Positions 1 to 6,341 of a DNA stretch of 8,291 nt are shown piece by piece. The notes beneath the pieces are model-generated. The model did no database searches, had not been told where the DNA came from, and was given only the letters and a program-made list of their open reading frames with translations. The translations under genes and the position numbers were made by a program. Position 1 is the stretch's first letter. Every line of letters starts with the position of its first letter. Source of the DNA: an uncultured Bacteroidota bacterium (lineage in GTDB: Bacteria > Bacteroidota > Bacteroidia > Chitinophagales > Chitinophagaceae); contig CAMLGP010000095.1 of the NCBI GenBank assembly GCA_946479535.1, positions 1-8,291 on the forward strand, read 5' to 3'.

Positions 1-720
1 TACCTTCATACAGGCGCAATAACGGTGAATGGGAAGTCCATCGGGGATAACAATGCCAAACCGGTTTGCTACAATAAGGATGTGATCACTACCTTGGATC
101 AGCCATTGCAGCCCGAGGCTGGTATTGCAGTGCTGAAAGGTAATTTATGTGAGCAGGGCGCGATCATCAAGCCTTCTGCAGCATCTAAAAACCTGATGAA
201 GCATAGGGGTCGTGCGGTTGTGTTTGAAACAATGGAAGATTATCATGAGCGGATCGATGATCCAAAGCTGGATATTGACGAAACCTGTGTGATTGTCTTA
301 AAAGGAGTGGGGCCGGTGGGTTATCCAGGTATGCCCGAAGTTGGAAATGTAGATTTGCCCGATAGGATTTTGAAGAAAGGTGTGAAAGATATGGTTCGCA
401 TCTCCGATGGAAGAATGAGTGGAACGGCTGCCGGAACGGTGATCCTGCATGTGTCTCCTGAATCCGCAATTGGGGGAACACTGGCATTGGTACAGAATGG
501 AGATATGATTGAACTGGATGTAGAAAATCGTAAGCTGCACCTGGATATAAGCGAGGAGGAATTACAAAAAAGAAAGAAGGCATGGAAGCAGCCTGAAGCT
601 GCTGCCAGCAGGGGTTATGTAAAATTTTATATCGATCATGTGCAGCAGGCACATCTTGGAGCTGACCTTGATCTGCTTCAGGGTGGGTCTGGCAGTGAGG
701 TAACCAGGGACCTGCATTGA
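1..720 (+). CDS. IlvD/Edd family sugar-acid dehydratase, C-terminal part (5'-truncated by window edge)
   Basis: The reading frame is open from base 1 and ends at TGA 718-720, so about 240 C-terminal residues of a protein normally near 570-600 are visible. The family dehydrates dihydroxy-acids or aldonic acids to 2-keto-3-deoxy acids using an Fe-S cluster and Mg2+ in the cytoplasm. Visible family marks are the GYPGMPE segment (about 328-348), SDGRMSGTA (403-429), whose Ser codon at 418-420 matches the catalytic serine of pentonate dehydratases, HVSPESAIGG followed by NGDMIELD, and a C-terminus of the type HVQQAHLGADLD...VTRDLH. The MSGT and QNGDMIELD wording is closer to pentonate/sugar-acid dehydratases (L-arabinonate, D-xylonate) than to the branched-chain amino-acid enzyme IlvD. 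The cluster cysteines lie upstream and cannot be checked. Lactonase and FAH-family neighbours support a sugar-acid role. Exact substrate is unknown. Confidence 0.9.
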   Translation, partial: YLHTGAITVNGKSIGDNNAKPVCYNKDVITTLDQPLQPEAGIAVLKGNLCEQGAIIKPSAASKNLMKHRGRAVVFETMEDYHERIDDPKLDIDETCVIVLKGVGPVGYPGMPEVGNVDLPDRILKKGVKDMVRISDGRMSGTAAGTVILHVSPESAIGGTLALVQNGDMIELDVENRKLHLDISEEELQKRKKAWKQPEAAASRGYVKFYIDHVQQAHLGADLDLLQGGSGSEVTRDLH

Positions 721-736
721 TATAATTATAGTGCCG

Positions 737-783
737 TGGTTCGTGGGACACGAACCAATAATGGTGTGTGGGACACACACCAT
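737..783. repeat. Twin hairpins with identical apex between operon genes (REP/BIME-like)
   Basis: Two perfect inverted repeats stand side by side. Hairpin 1 has arms TGGTTCGTG (737-745) and CACGAACCA (749-757); hairpin 2 has arms ATGGTGTGTG (761-770) and CACACACCAT (774-783). Both have the loop GGA and share the apex GTGGGACAC and the base TGGT/ACCA; the remaining stem bases differ but stay paired. A three-base spacer (ATA) separates them. No T-tract follows either one, so simple intrinsic termination is unlikely. The pair lies in the 101-nt gap between the dehydratase and the lactonase. It could be a REP/BIME-like repeat, an mRNA stabiliser or processing element, or a protein-binding site. 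The structure is seen directly; the role is inference. Confidence 0.8.
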
Positions 784-821
784 GGCCCCGGAACTTAATA
801 AACCCCATAAATTGCCTGACG

Positions 822-1868
822 ATGAAATATCTTCTTTTACTATCCTTTATTATTTGTATGACTGCGTGTAATAATTCTGGTGAGAGTGAGAGTAACAGTA
901 CGGACTCACTCACCCACACTGATTCTGCTGTAGGTAAACAAATAGGTACGTTAGAAAAGATGGATCCTGCTCTGGATGCCATCATTTCCCCTGATGCAAA
1001 ACCCGAAATAATCGCTGAAGGATTGGACTGGAGTGAAGGGCCTTTATGGGTACCCAAGATCAATGCGCTTATCTTCTCTGATGTTCCCCAGAATGTAATT
1101 TATAAATGGACCCCTGAAAAGGGAAAGGAAGTTTATCTCACACCTTCCGGTTATACTGATACAGCAAAGCGTGGAGGAGAAATGGGATCAAATGGCCTTA
1201 CCCTGGACAATAGCGGGCAGTTGATATTATGTCAGCATGGAAACCGGCAGATCGCAAGAATGACCTCCGGCGTGGATAATCCCCAGCCGCTGTTTGCAAC
1301 AGTAGCCGACAAGTATAAAGGAATGCGGTTCAACAGCCCGAATGATGTAATAGTCGACAGCAAAGGCCAGGTATATTTTACTGACCCCATCTATGGCCTG
1401 GAATCACAATCTGATAATGACCCCAAAAAGGAAACTCCTTACAATGGAGTATATAAAGTAAAAACAGATGGCACAGTTGTATTACTGGTAGACTCCATTA
1501 CGAGACCAAATGGCATCGCCTTATTCCCCGGTGAAAAAAAACTGCTTATTGCCTGCTCTGATCCCGATAAACCCAATTGGTACATTTTTGATGTGGATGA
1601 TAATGGTTTGAAGAATGGGAAGATCTTTTATAGCTGTGATGGTCAGGACAAATCATTGCCGGGATTACCAGATGGATTCAAGATTGATAAGAACGGGACC
1701 GTTTTCGCGAGTGGCCCTGGTGGTATAAGGATATTCAATCCCGAAGGAAAGCTGCTGGGCTTTTTAAAGCTGGAAAATGCAACATCAAATATTGCCTTTT
1801 CTCCTGATCAGAAGACAATTTATATTACTAACGATATGTATGTATTGAGGTGGAAGATGAGGGAATAA
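822..1868 (+). CDS. SMP-30/gluconolactonase/LRE family lactonase, predicted lipoprotein
   Basis: This 348-residue six-bladed beta-propeller protein of the SMP-30/gluconolactonase family should hydrolyse a sugar-acid lactone to the free acid with a divalent metal. Candidate metal and active-site residues are Glu72 (WSEGPLW), Asn174 (NSPNDV), Asn230 (RPNG) and Asp284 (LPDGFK), all in the expected order. I chose ATG 822 because it gives a short signal (MKYLLLLSFIICMTAC) with a lipobox and Cys16 as lipidation site. The frame also extends to a GTG at 768, but that codon lies inside a hairpin arm and adds a non-signal leader. A Ser/Asn/Glu-rich linker follows Cys16. It lies 101 nt after the dehydratase and 43 nt before the FAH-family gene, so one operon is likely. 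The predicted extracytoplasmic position is notable because its partners are cytoplasmic. Family is certain; substrate (xylono-, arabinono- or another lactone) is not. Confidence 0.9.
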   Translation: MKYLLLLSFIICMTACNNSGESESNSTDSLTHTDSAVGKQIGTLEKMDPALDAIISPDAKPEIIAEGLDWSEGPLWVPKINALIFSDVPQNVIYKWTPEKGKEVYLTPSGYTDTAKRGGEMGSNGLTLDNSGQLILCQHGNRQIARMTSGVDNPQPLFATVADKYKGMRFNSPNDVIVDSKGQVYFTDPIYGLESQSDNDPKKETPYNGVYKVKTDGTVVLLVDSITRPNGIALFPGEKKLLIACSDPDKPNWYIFDVDDNGLKNGKIFYSCDGQDKSLPGLPDGFKIDKNGTVFASGPGGIRIFNPEGKLLGFLKLENATSNIAFSPDQKTIYITNDMYVLRWKMRE

Positions 1869-1911
1869 GTAATTTGATTAAACTGCTTACTAACCAAATA
1901 GAATATATAAG

Positions 1912-2742
1912 ATGAAAGTTTACAGAACGGGATCGGGCGCTGTGATAGAGCATGAAGGATTATTTCATGCAGCGCCAATTGATGACTGGGATGAATTCAT
2001 CAATGATGACAAGATCCATGAAAAGTTGACCAGCTGGATTGCGAATGGCTCAAATAAGGGAAATTCAAAAGCACCTGACGATATAATTTCTCCAATGGGG
2101 AAGCAGGAGCTGTGGGCATGTGGGGTTACCTATCTGAGAAGCAAGATCGGCCGCCAGGAAGAATCAAAAGATGCAGGTGGCGCTGATTTTTATGCCAAGG
2201 TGTATGAAGCTGTGAGACCGGAGGTTTTCTTTAAAGCTACTGCACATCGTGTGGTTGGACATGGGGGGTTGGTTGCAATCCGGAAAGATTCTGTGTGGGA
2301 TGTACCAGAGCCAGAGCTTACCCTGGTGGTGACTTCATCTGGTAAGATCATTGGTTATACAGTGGGTAATGATATGAGCTCAAGAAGTATTGAAGGAGAG
2401 AATCCTCTGTACCTGCCGCAGGCAAAAACCTATGACGGCTGTGCTGCAGTTGGGCCCTGCATTTATGTTACAGATAAGCCGCTTTCTCCTGATACAATGA
2501 TCAAACTGGAGATACTCCGTAAAGGTCAACAGGTGTTTAATGGGGATATCGCCATTAGTCAAATGAAACGTACACCAGAAGAGCTGGTATCATTTGTTTA
2601 CAGGGCCTGTTCATTTCCGTATGGCTGTATGATCATGACGGGGACTGGAATTGTACCGGGAAGTGATTTTACATTGCAGTCTGGAGATACGATAAAGATT
2701 ACAATTGATAATATTGGAACTCTGGTAAATGATGTGAAATAA
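1912..2742 (+). CDS. FAH-superfamily protein, probable 2-keto-3-deoxy-pentonate dehydratase
   Basis: The 276-residue protein carries the fumarylacetoacetate-hydrolase fold from about residue 67 to the end. Metal ligands are visible as Glu133 and Glu135 (VPEPEL) and Asp154 (VGNDMSSRSIEGENP). RPEVFFKAT (Lys108) and PLYLPQAKTY (Lys172) follow the pattern of the 2-keto-3-deoxy-D-arabinonate dehydratase type (archaeal KdaD) rather than true FAH, and TGTGIVPG near 243-250 begins the usual C-terminal strand. The inferred reaction is 2-keto-3-deoxypentonate to 2-oxoglutarate semialdehyde in the cytoplasm. The first 65 residues are the poorly conserved small N-terminal domain typical of the family. 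The gene starts 43 nt after the lactonase, with an A-rich leader and no obvious Shine-Dalgarno, as is normal in Bacteroidota. Alternatives are a 2,4-diketo-3-deoxy-acid hydrolase or acylpyruvate hydrolase. Family is near certain; the reaction is moderately sure. Confidence 0.87.
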   Translation: MKVYRTGSGAVIEHEGLFHAAPIDDWDEFINDDKIHEKLTSWIANGSNKGNSKAPDDIISPMGKQELWACGVTYLRSKIGRQEESKDAGGADFYAKVYEAVRPEVFFKATAHRVVGHGGLVAIRKDSVWDVPEPELTLVVTSSGKIIGYTVGNDMSSRSIEGENPLYLPQAKTYDGCAAVGPCIYVTDKPLSPDTMIKLEILRKGQQVFNGDIAISQMKRTPEELVSFVYRACSFPYGCMIMTGTGIVPGSDFTLQSGDTIKITIDNIGTLVNDVK

Positions 2743-2748
2743 ATACCA

Positions 2749-2789
2749 GCTCATACCTGAAGTCGCATTTTGCGACTTCAGGTATGAGC
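2749..2789. terminator. Perfect 19-bp hairpin between convergent genes, probable bidirectional terminator
   Basis: The left arm GCTCATACCTGAAGTCGCA (2749-2767) and right arm TGCGACTTCAGGTATGAGC (2771-2789) are exact reverse complements around the loop TTT. The hairpin begins 6 nt after the stop of the FAH-family gene and lies 40 nt beyond the end of the converging permease gene at 2830. No long T-run follows on the + strand (AATGAAAAATG). On the - strand the transcript continues into a moderately U-rich stretch. Position and stability support transcription stop or 3'-end protection for both units. Confidence 0.8.
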
Positions 2790-2829
2790 AATGAAAAATG
2801 AAGTATAGTAATAAACAGCCTTTTCCAGT

Positions 2830-5292
2830 TTATTCAGTCCGTAAACTCTTCACCGGATTTGCTATTGCAGCCTTTATGGCGTGAAAGCTGACTGTTATTA
2901 GTCCAATTAAGATCATACATACTCCGGCTACAAAGAATAATTCAACTGTTATACTGGTTCTGAACACGAAATCCTGCAGCCATTGGTAGGAAAAATAATA
3001 TGCGATGGGTGTGGCTATGATCAGTGCAATAAGGATCAGGGACAGGTAATCTCTGCTCAATAATAAAACGATCCTGCCTGCATTTGCTCCCAGTACTTTT
3101 CTTATTCCTATTTCCTTGGTTCTTCGTTGGGCAGTAAACATACCCAGGCCAAAGAGGCCCATACAGGAAATGAATATGGTAATGATCATTGCTGCATTGA
3201 CGATCCAGGCTGATTTCTTATCCTGTCCGTATAGCCAGCCGATGGATTCATTCAGGAATTTATAATCAAACTGATCTGTAGGATATATTTGCTTAAACTT
3301 ATTTTCCATTTGGGAAATAATCTCTTTTACTGCATCAGTATTTCTCTCCTGGGCAGTAAGTTTTACAGCAATGCTGCGATAATTAGGTACATTCCCGATT
3401 ACAGTTGGCTGAATTGCATCATGAAAAGAGCCCTGGTGAAAATCGGCTATGACTCCTGCTATAGGAAATGATCTTTCCGGCTGGTTGCCATTCGAGTATA
3501 GGCGCTGGCCAACAGCATCTCCTGGAGTGGTAAACCCAATTGTTTTTGCCAGGGTCTCATTAATGAGAATTTCATTAAGGGTATCACTGTGCGTGATATT
3601 CCTGCCGGCTATCAGTTTCATTTGGTAGAACGAGATATAATCTTCGTTACCTATTTTCAATAATGGCTCAAGAACAATTTCTTCTTTTCCCTTGAACCTG
3701 TAGTTAGCCGTCATTTGGGCAAACCCCATTGGTGGAGTTCCCTGTAACAATACCTTATCCACTCCCTTTATTTGTTTAAAGCTTTGAGCTAGTACAGGAA
3801 GCTTCCCGGTGTTGTCCCGCCATTTATTGACCGTTATTACTGCATCTGAATTAAATCCTTTATCACCATTAGTCATGTAATTTATCTGCTTACCCATAAC
3901 CAGGGCGCCTATAATAAACACACAGGAGATCATGAATTGAAAAACGATCAGGGCTTTCCGGAAATTGATCTTTCCTGTTCCCGCATTTAAATTGTTCCCT
4001 TTTAAGATCAGAACCGGTAGATATCCCGCCAGTATCCTTGCTGGATAAAATCCCGCCAAAAAAGTAGTGACCAGTGTTAATACTGCAAGGAATTTTAATG
4101 TTGATATATTGAGCACGTCAAAGGCGGCACCTTCGGGAATATAGTCGTTAAATAATAAAAGCAGCGGTTTTACAAACAGCACTGAAAGAAGTACTGCAAA
4201 TAAAGTGAGTACAAATGTTTCTGTGAAGAACTGGAGCATTATTCCTTTTTTATTCCCGCCCAGTACTTTTCTGACACCAATTTCCTTTGCCCGCTGGATT
4301 GTTTGTGCCGTAGATAAATTAATAAAATTTACCGTGGCAATTATGAGGATAAATAGTGCAACACCCATCAAAATGTATAATGTGGGCAAATAGGCTTTTC
4401 TAAAATCATCACCATCATCACTTCTTCTGAAGCTGGAGGAATAGTGTATATCATTAATTGGTTGCAGGAACATGGATAGCGTTGCACCAGCCGGAAGATT
4501 TACATGTTGGTTGATATAAGAAGCAAACCGACTGTTGATCTGATCCGGAGTAATTCCTTTTTGGAGCTTTACAAAAGCCATAGCATTATGAGGGTAAAGG
4601 CTTGTCCAATCCTCTGCCGATATACGGCCTTTCAAAAAACTGTGTGTTGCCGTACTGATGGAAATAAAATCTGTATAGGCAAAATCAGAATTTTCTTGCC
4701 AATCCTGCACGATCCCCGAAACACTAACCTTTAGTGAATCATCGTAAATCACATTTTTCCCAATTATTTCATTCAGCGGCAGATCACCAAAATAGAGTTT
4801 CGCTCTTTTTTCTGACAATACAACATTAAAGGGTTCGTTGAGCGTTTGAGGACTTCCGGCGAGCCATTTGTAGTTAAAAATATCAAAGTACTGTGGCCAG
4901 GTTATAATAGCAGTTGAAGACCAGGAATTAGGGATACGGTTATCGAATTTTTTAGGCGATTCATTTCCGTTTGGAATGCTGATACTTCCGCCATAGAGGA
5001 TTAAGCCCGACTTTGCCTCAAAGCCAGGTATCTGATCCTTAAACCCGGCTACATCACTAAAAGGAGTATTAATAAATTCTGTTTCCCCTGTTGGCTTTTT
5101 CATATTGCCAACAATCCGGTAAATGCGGTTCCCATCCTCATGAAATTTATCAAAACTGAATTCATAGCTTGTTATCGTATAAATAACAATACAGGAACTG
5201 ATCCCTAGTGCAAGTCCCAGAACATTGATAAAGCTGAAGACCTTATGTTGTGCGATATTCCGCCAGGCAATTTTGAAGTTGTTCAGGAGCAT
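2830..5292 (-). CDS. ABC transporter permease, MacB/FtsX family (two-repeat, 8 TM)
   Basis: This 820-residue inner-membrane protein has the architecture common in Bacteroidota: TM1 at about 18-42, a large periplasmic MacB_PCD-like domain (about 45-295), three TM segments (302-328, 355-380, 398-425), then a second unit with a TM at 445-468, a second periplasmic domain (about 475-690) and three TM segments (694-720, 748-768, 782-804). The cytoplasmic coupling motifs RAKEIGVRKVLGG (334-346) and RTKEIGIRKVLGA (724-736) confirm the duplication. Relatives act with a separate LolD/MacB-type ATPase as mechanotransmitters moving lipoproteins, peptides or drugs across the periplasm. No ATPase gene is adjacent, so the partner must be elsewhere, and the cargo is unknown. 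The MLLNNFKIAWRNI start is typical. The gene looks intact and follows the cupin gene by 140 nt in the same direction, so co-transcription is possible but not shown. Confidence 0.92.
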   Translation of the reverse strand: MLLNNFKIAWRNIAQHKVFSFINVLGLALGISSCIVIYTITSYEFSFDKFHEDGNRIYRIVGNMKKPTGETEFINTPFSDVAGFKDQIPGFEAKSGLILYGGSISIPNGNESPKKFDNRIPNSWSSTAIITWPQYFDIFNYKWLAGSPQTLNEPFNVVLSEKRAKLYFGDLPLNEIIGKNVIYDDSLKVSVSGIVQDWQENSDFAYTDFISISTATHSFLKGRISAEDWTSLYPHNAMAFVKLQKGITPDQINSRFASYINQHVNLPAGATLSMFLQPINDIHYSSSFRRSDDGDDFRKAYLPTLYILMGVALFILIIATVNFINLSTAQTIQRAKEIGVRKVLGGNKKGIMLQFFTETFVLTLFAVLLSVLFVKPLLLLFNDYIPEGAAFDVLNISTLKFLAVLTLVTTFLAGFYPARILAGYLPVLILKGNNLNAGTGKINFRKALIVFQFMISCVFIIGALVMGKQINYMTNGDKGFNSDAVITVNKWRDNTGKLPVLAQSFKQIKGVDKVLLQGTPPMGFAQMTANYRFKGKEEIVLEPLLKIGNEDYISFYQMKLIAGRNITHSDTLNEILINETLAKTIGFTTPGDAVGQRLYSNGNQPERSFPIAGVIADFHQGSFHDAIQPTVIGNVPNYRSIAVKLTAQERNTDAVKEIISQMENKFKQIYPTDQFDYKFLNESIGWLYGQDKKSAWIVNAAMIITIFISCMGLFGLGMFTAQRRTKEIGIRKVLGANAGRIVLLLSRDYLSLILIALIIATPIAYYFSYQWLQDFVFRTSITVELFFVAGVCMILIGLITVSFHAIKAAIANPVKSLRTE

Positions 5293-5432
5293 AAGCAGGT
5301 TTTAACCGATTTGGCATCAAAAGGAGAGCCGACTTTAAAGGGTGTTGAAAATCAGCCAATTGATTTGGCGAAAGTGTAATAAAGCTAATCGATTTTAGTA
5401 CTTGATTGTCCGGTTTCGTTACAACCTGTTTC

Positions 5433-6215
5433 TTACTCCCATTGAATGGCGTAGTACATGCAGGCCTTTGTATCATCATTTCGGATGGCATGGGGTACCA
5501 TTGACTGGAGATAGATCAGGTCTCCGGCTGTTGCTTTCTTAAATGATTTATCGATCTGCATTTCTGCATTACCATCGATCATTAATACTATCTCTTCTGC
5601 TTTATGGGTGTGGGGATCATGACTCTTTAATCCGGCATTTAAAGTAGTAACGTGTATGTCAAGTTTCCTTAGTGTGGCAGTGGGGCGATTGAAATACTGG
5701 CGAACGCCACCTTTGTCATGCGCTTTAAAGGCGATATCATTCCAATCCATGAAGAATGATCCTCCGGCATCTTTGGCACGTTGAAGATTTAGGGAATCAG
5801 GGTTCTTTAATTTGAAGATGTAGTAGGTTGCCGGGGTCTTACCCATATTCTCCATGCCAATTTCATCTCCTGAGATTGCAAAGGCAACACTGCCGGGTCC
5901 CATTGTTTTGGATTGATTTCCCAATGACACTTTTAATGAACCTTCTTTAACCAGGAGGAGAATTTCTTCCGTATGGGTATGTTTAGGTTGAGGACCTGAT
6001 TTTGGTTGCAAAGTACTTGCATGAATTTCCATATTTGGCAGCACTGCACTTTTCCCATTTACAATCTGCCTTCTTTCTGTATTTTCTTTTTTATCAACCG
6101 GAAGATTTTTCCAGGAATATACGTCTGAATGTATGGGCTGATCAGGTGAGGAAGCCATTTGCCCATTCACAGTAAAACAAAATAATACCGCTAATAAAAC
6201 CAGTATACTTTTCAT
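5433..6215 (-). CDS. Secreted double-cupin domain protein
   Basis: The 260-residue protein has an N-terminal signal peptide (MKSILVLLAVLFCFTVNG, probably cleaved before Gln19), so it should be periplasmic or secreted. Two cupin domains follow. The first has a metal-type motif with His79, His81 and Glu83/Glu84 (KHTHTEE, then a Gly eight residues on). The second has the fuller HxHx3Ex6G pattern with His202, His204, Glu208 and Gly215, and a second cupin motif ending in PHAIRN with His242. Both domains could therefore bind a metal. Bicupins include dioxygenases, isomerases and (S)-ureidoglycine aminohydrolase-like proteins; I cannot assign a reaction. It is divergent from the GH10 xylanase across a palindrome-bearing gap, which hints at shared control and possibly at a role with polysaccharide or phenolic side groups, but that is inference from position only. 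Confidence 0.85.
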   Translation of the reverse strand: MKSILVLLAVLFCFTVNGQMASSPDQPIHSDVYSWKNLPVDKKENTERRQIVNGKSAVLPNMEIHASTLQPKSGPQPKHTHTEEILLLVKEGSLKVSLGNQSKTMGPGSVAFAISGDEIGMENMGKTPATYYIFKLKNPDSLNLQRAKDAGGSFFMDWNDIAFKAHDKGGVRQYFNRPTATLRKLDIHVTTLNAGLKSHDPHTHKAEEIVLMIDGNAEMQIDKSFKKATAGDLIYLQSMVPHAIRNDDTKACMYYAIQWE

Positions 6216-6341
6216 CGTATAAATCTAGTTTTTTCACGGGATAAAGCCGAATTTTTCACTGTATATGCCACTAAAGGACGGATAAATTTATCCGCCGTTT
6301 TAAAAGGGTATTCAAACTAATAGTAAACTACATTTATCATC
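6216..6341. promoter_or_regulatory. Divergent intergenic region between cupin and xylanase genes
   Basis: The 126-nt gap separates two divergent starts (ATG 6215 on the - strand and ATG 6342 on the + strand), so it must hold signals for both. It is AT-rich. I found no convincing match to the Bacteroidetes TTTG / TAnnTTTG promoter pair. The strongest element is the palindrome listed separately at 6279-6294. Confidence 0.6.
6279..6294. promoter_or_regulatory. Perfect 16-bp palindrome, candidate operator
   Basis: CGGATAAATTTATCCG reads the same on both strands. Symmetry extends imperfectly to 6273-6300 (AAA/TTT at the outside, with two mismatched pairs between on each side). It lies 47 nt before the xylanase start and 63 nt from the cupin start, a normal place for a dimeric regulator controlling both genes. 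A hairpin with no free loop is less likely than a DNA-binding site. I do not recognise a specific regulator family for it. Confidence 0.6.

Noticed and set aside
768..821. GTG at 768 as the lactonase start
   Set aside because: It lies in the arm of hairpin 2 and adds 18 residues ahead of a clear lipoprotein signal peptide beginning at ATG 822.
185..1063. A 292-codon open frame on the - strand across the dehydratase and lactonase genes
   Set aside because: It is antisense to two well-supported genes, has low-complexity His/Ser/Pro-rich composition and no recognisable domain. It is a shadow frame.
5308..5369. GATTTGGC repeated at 5308-5315 and 5362-5369 upstream of the permease
   Set aside because: An eight-base direct repeat in AT-rich DNA is expected by chance and has no further shared flanks.
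5243..5491. Short - strand open frame bridging the cupin and permease genes
   Set aside because: It overlaps the ends of both genes in another frame and has no family features.
6329..6336. TACATTTA as a Bacteroidetes -7 box (TAnnTTTG) for the xylanase gene
   Set aside because: It ends five bases before the ATG and has no TTTG at the right distance upstream, so it is unlikely to be the promoter.
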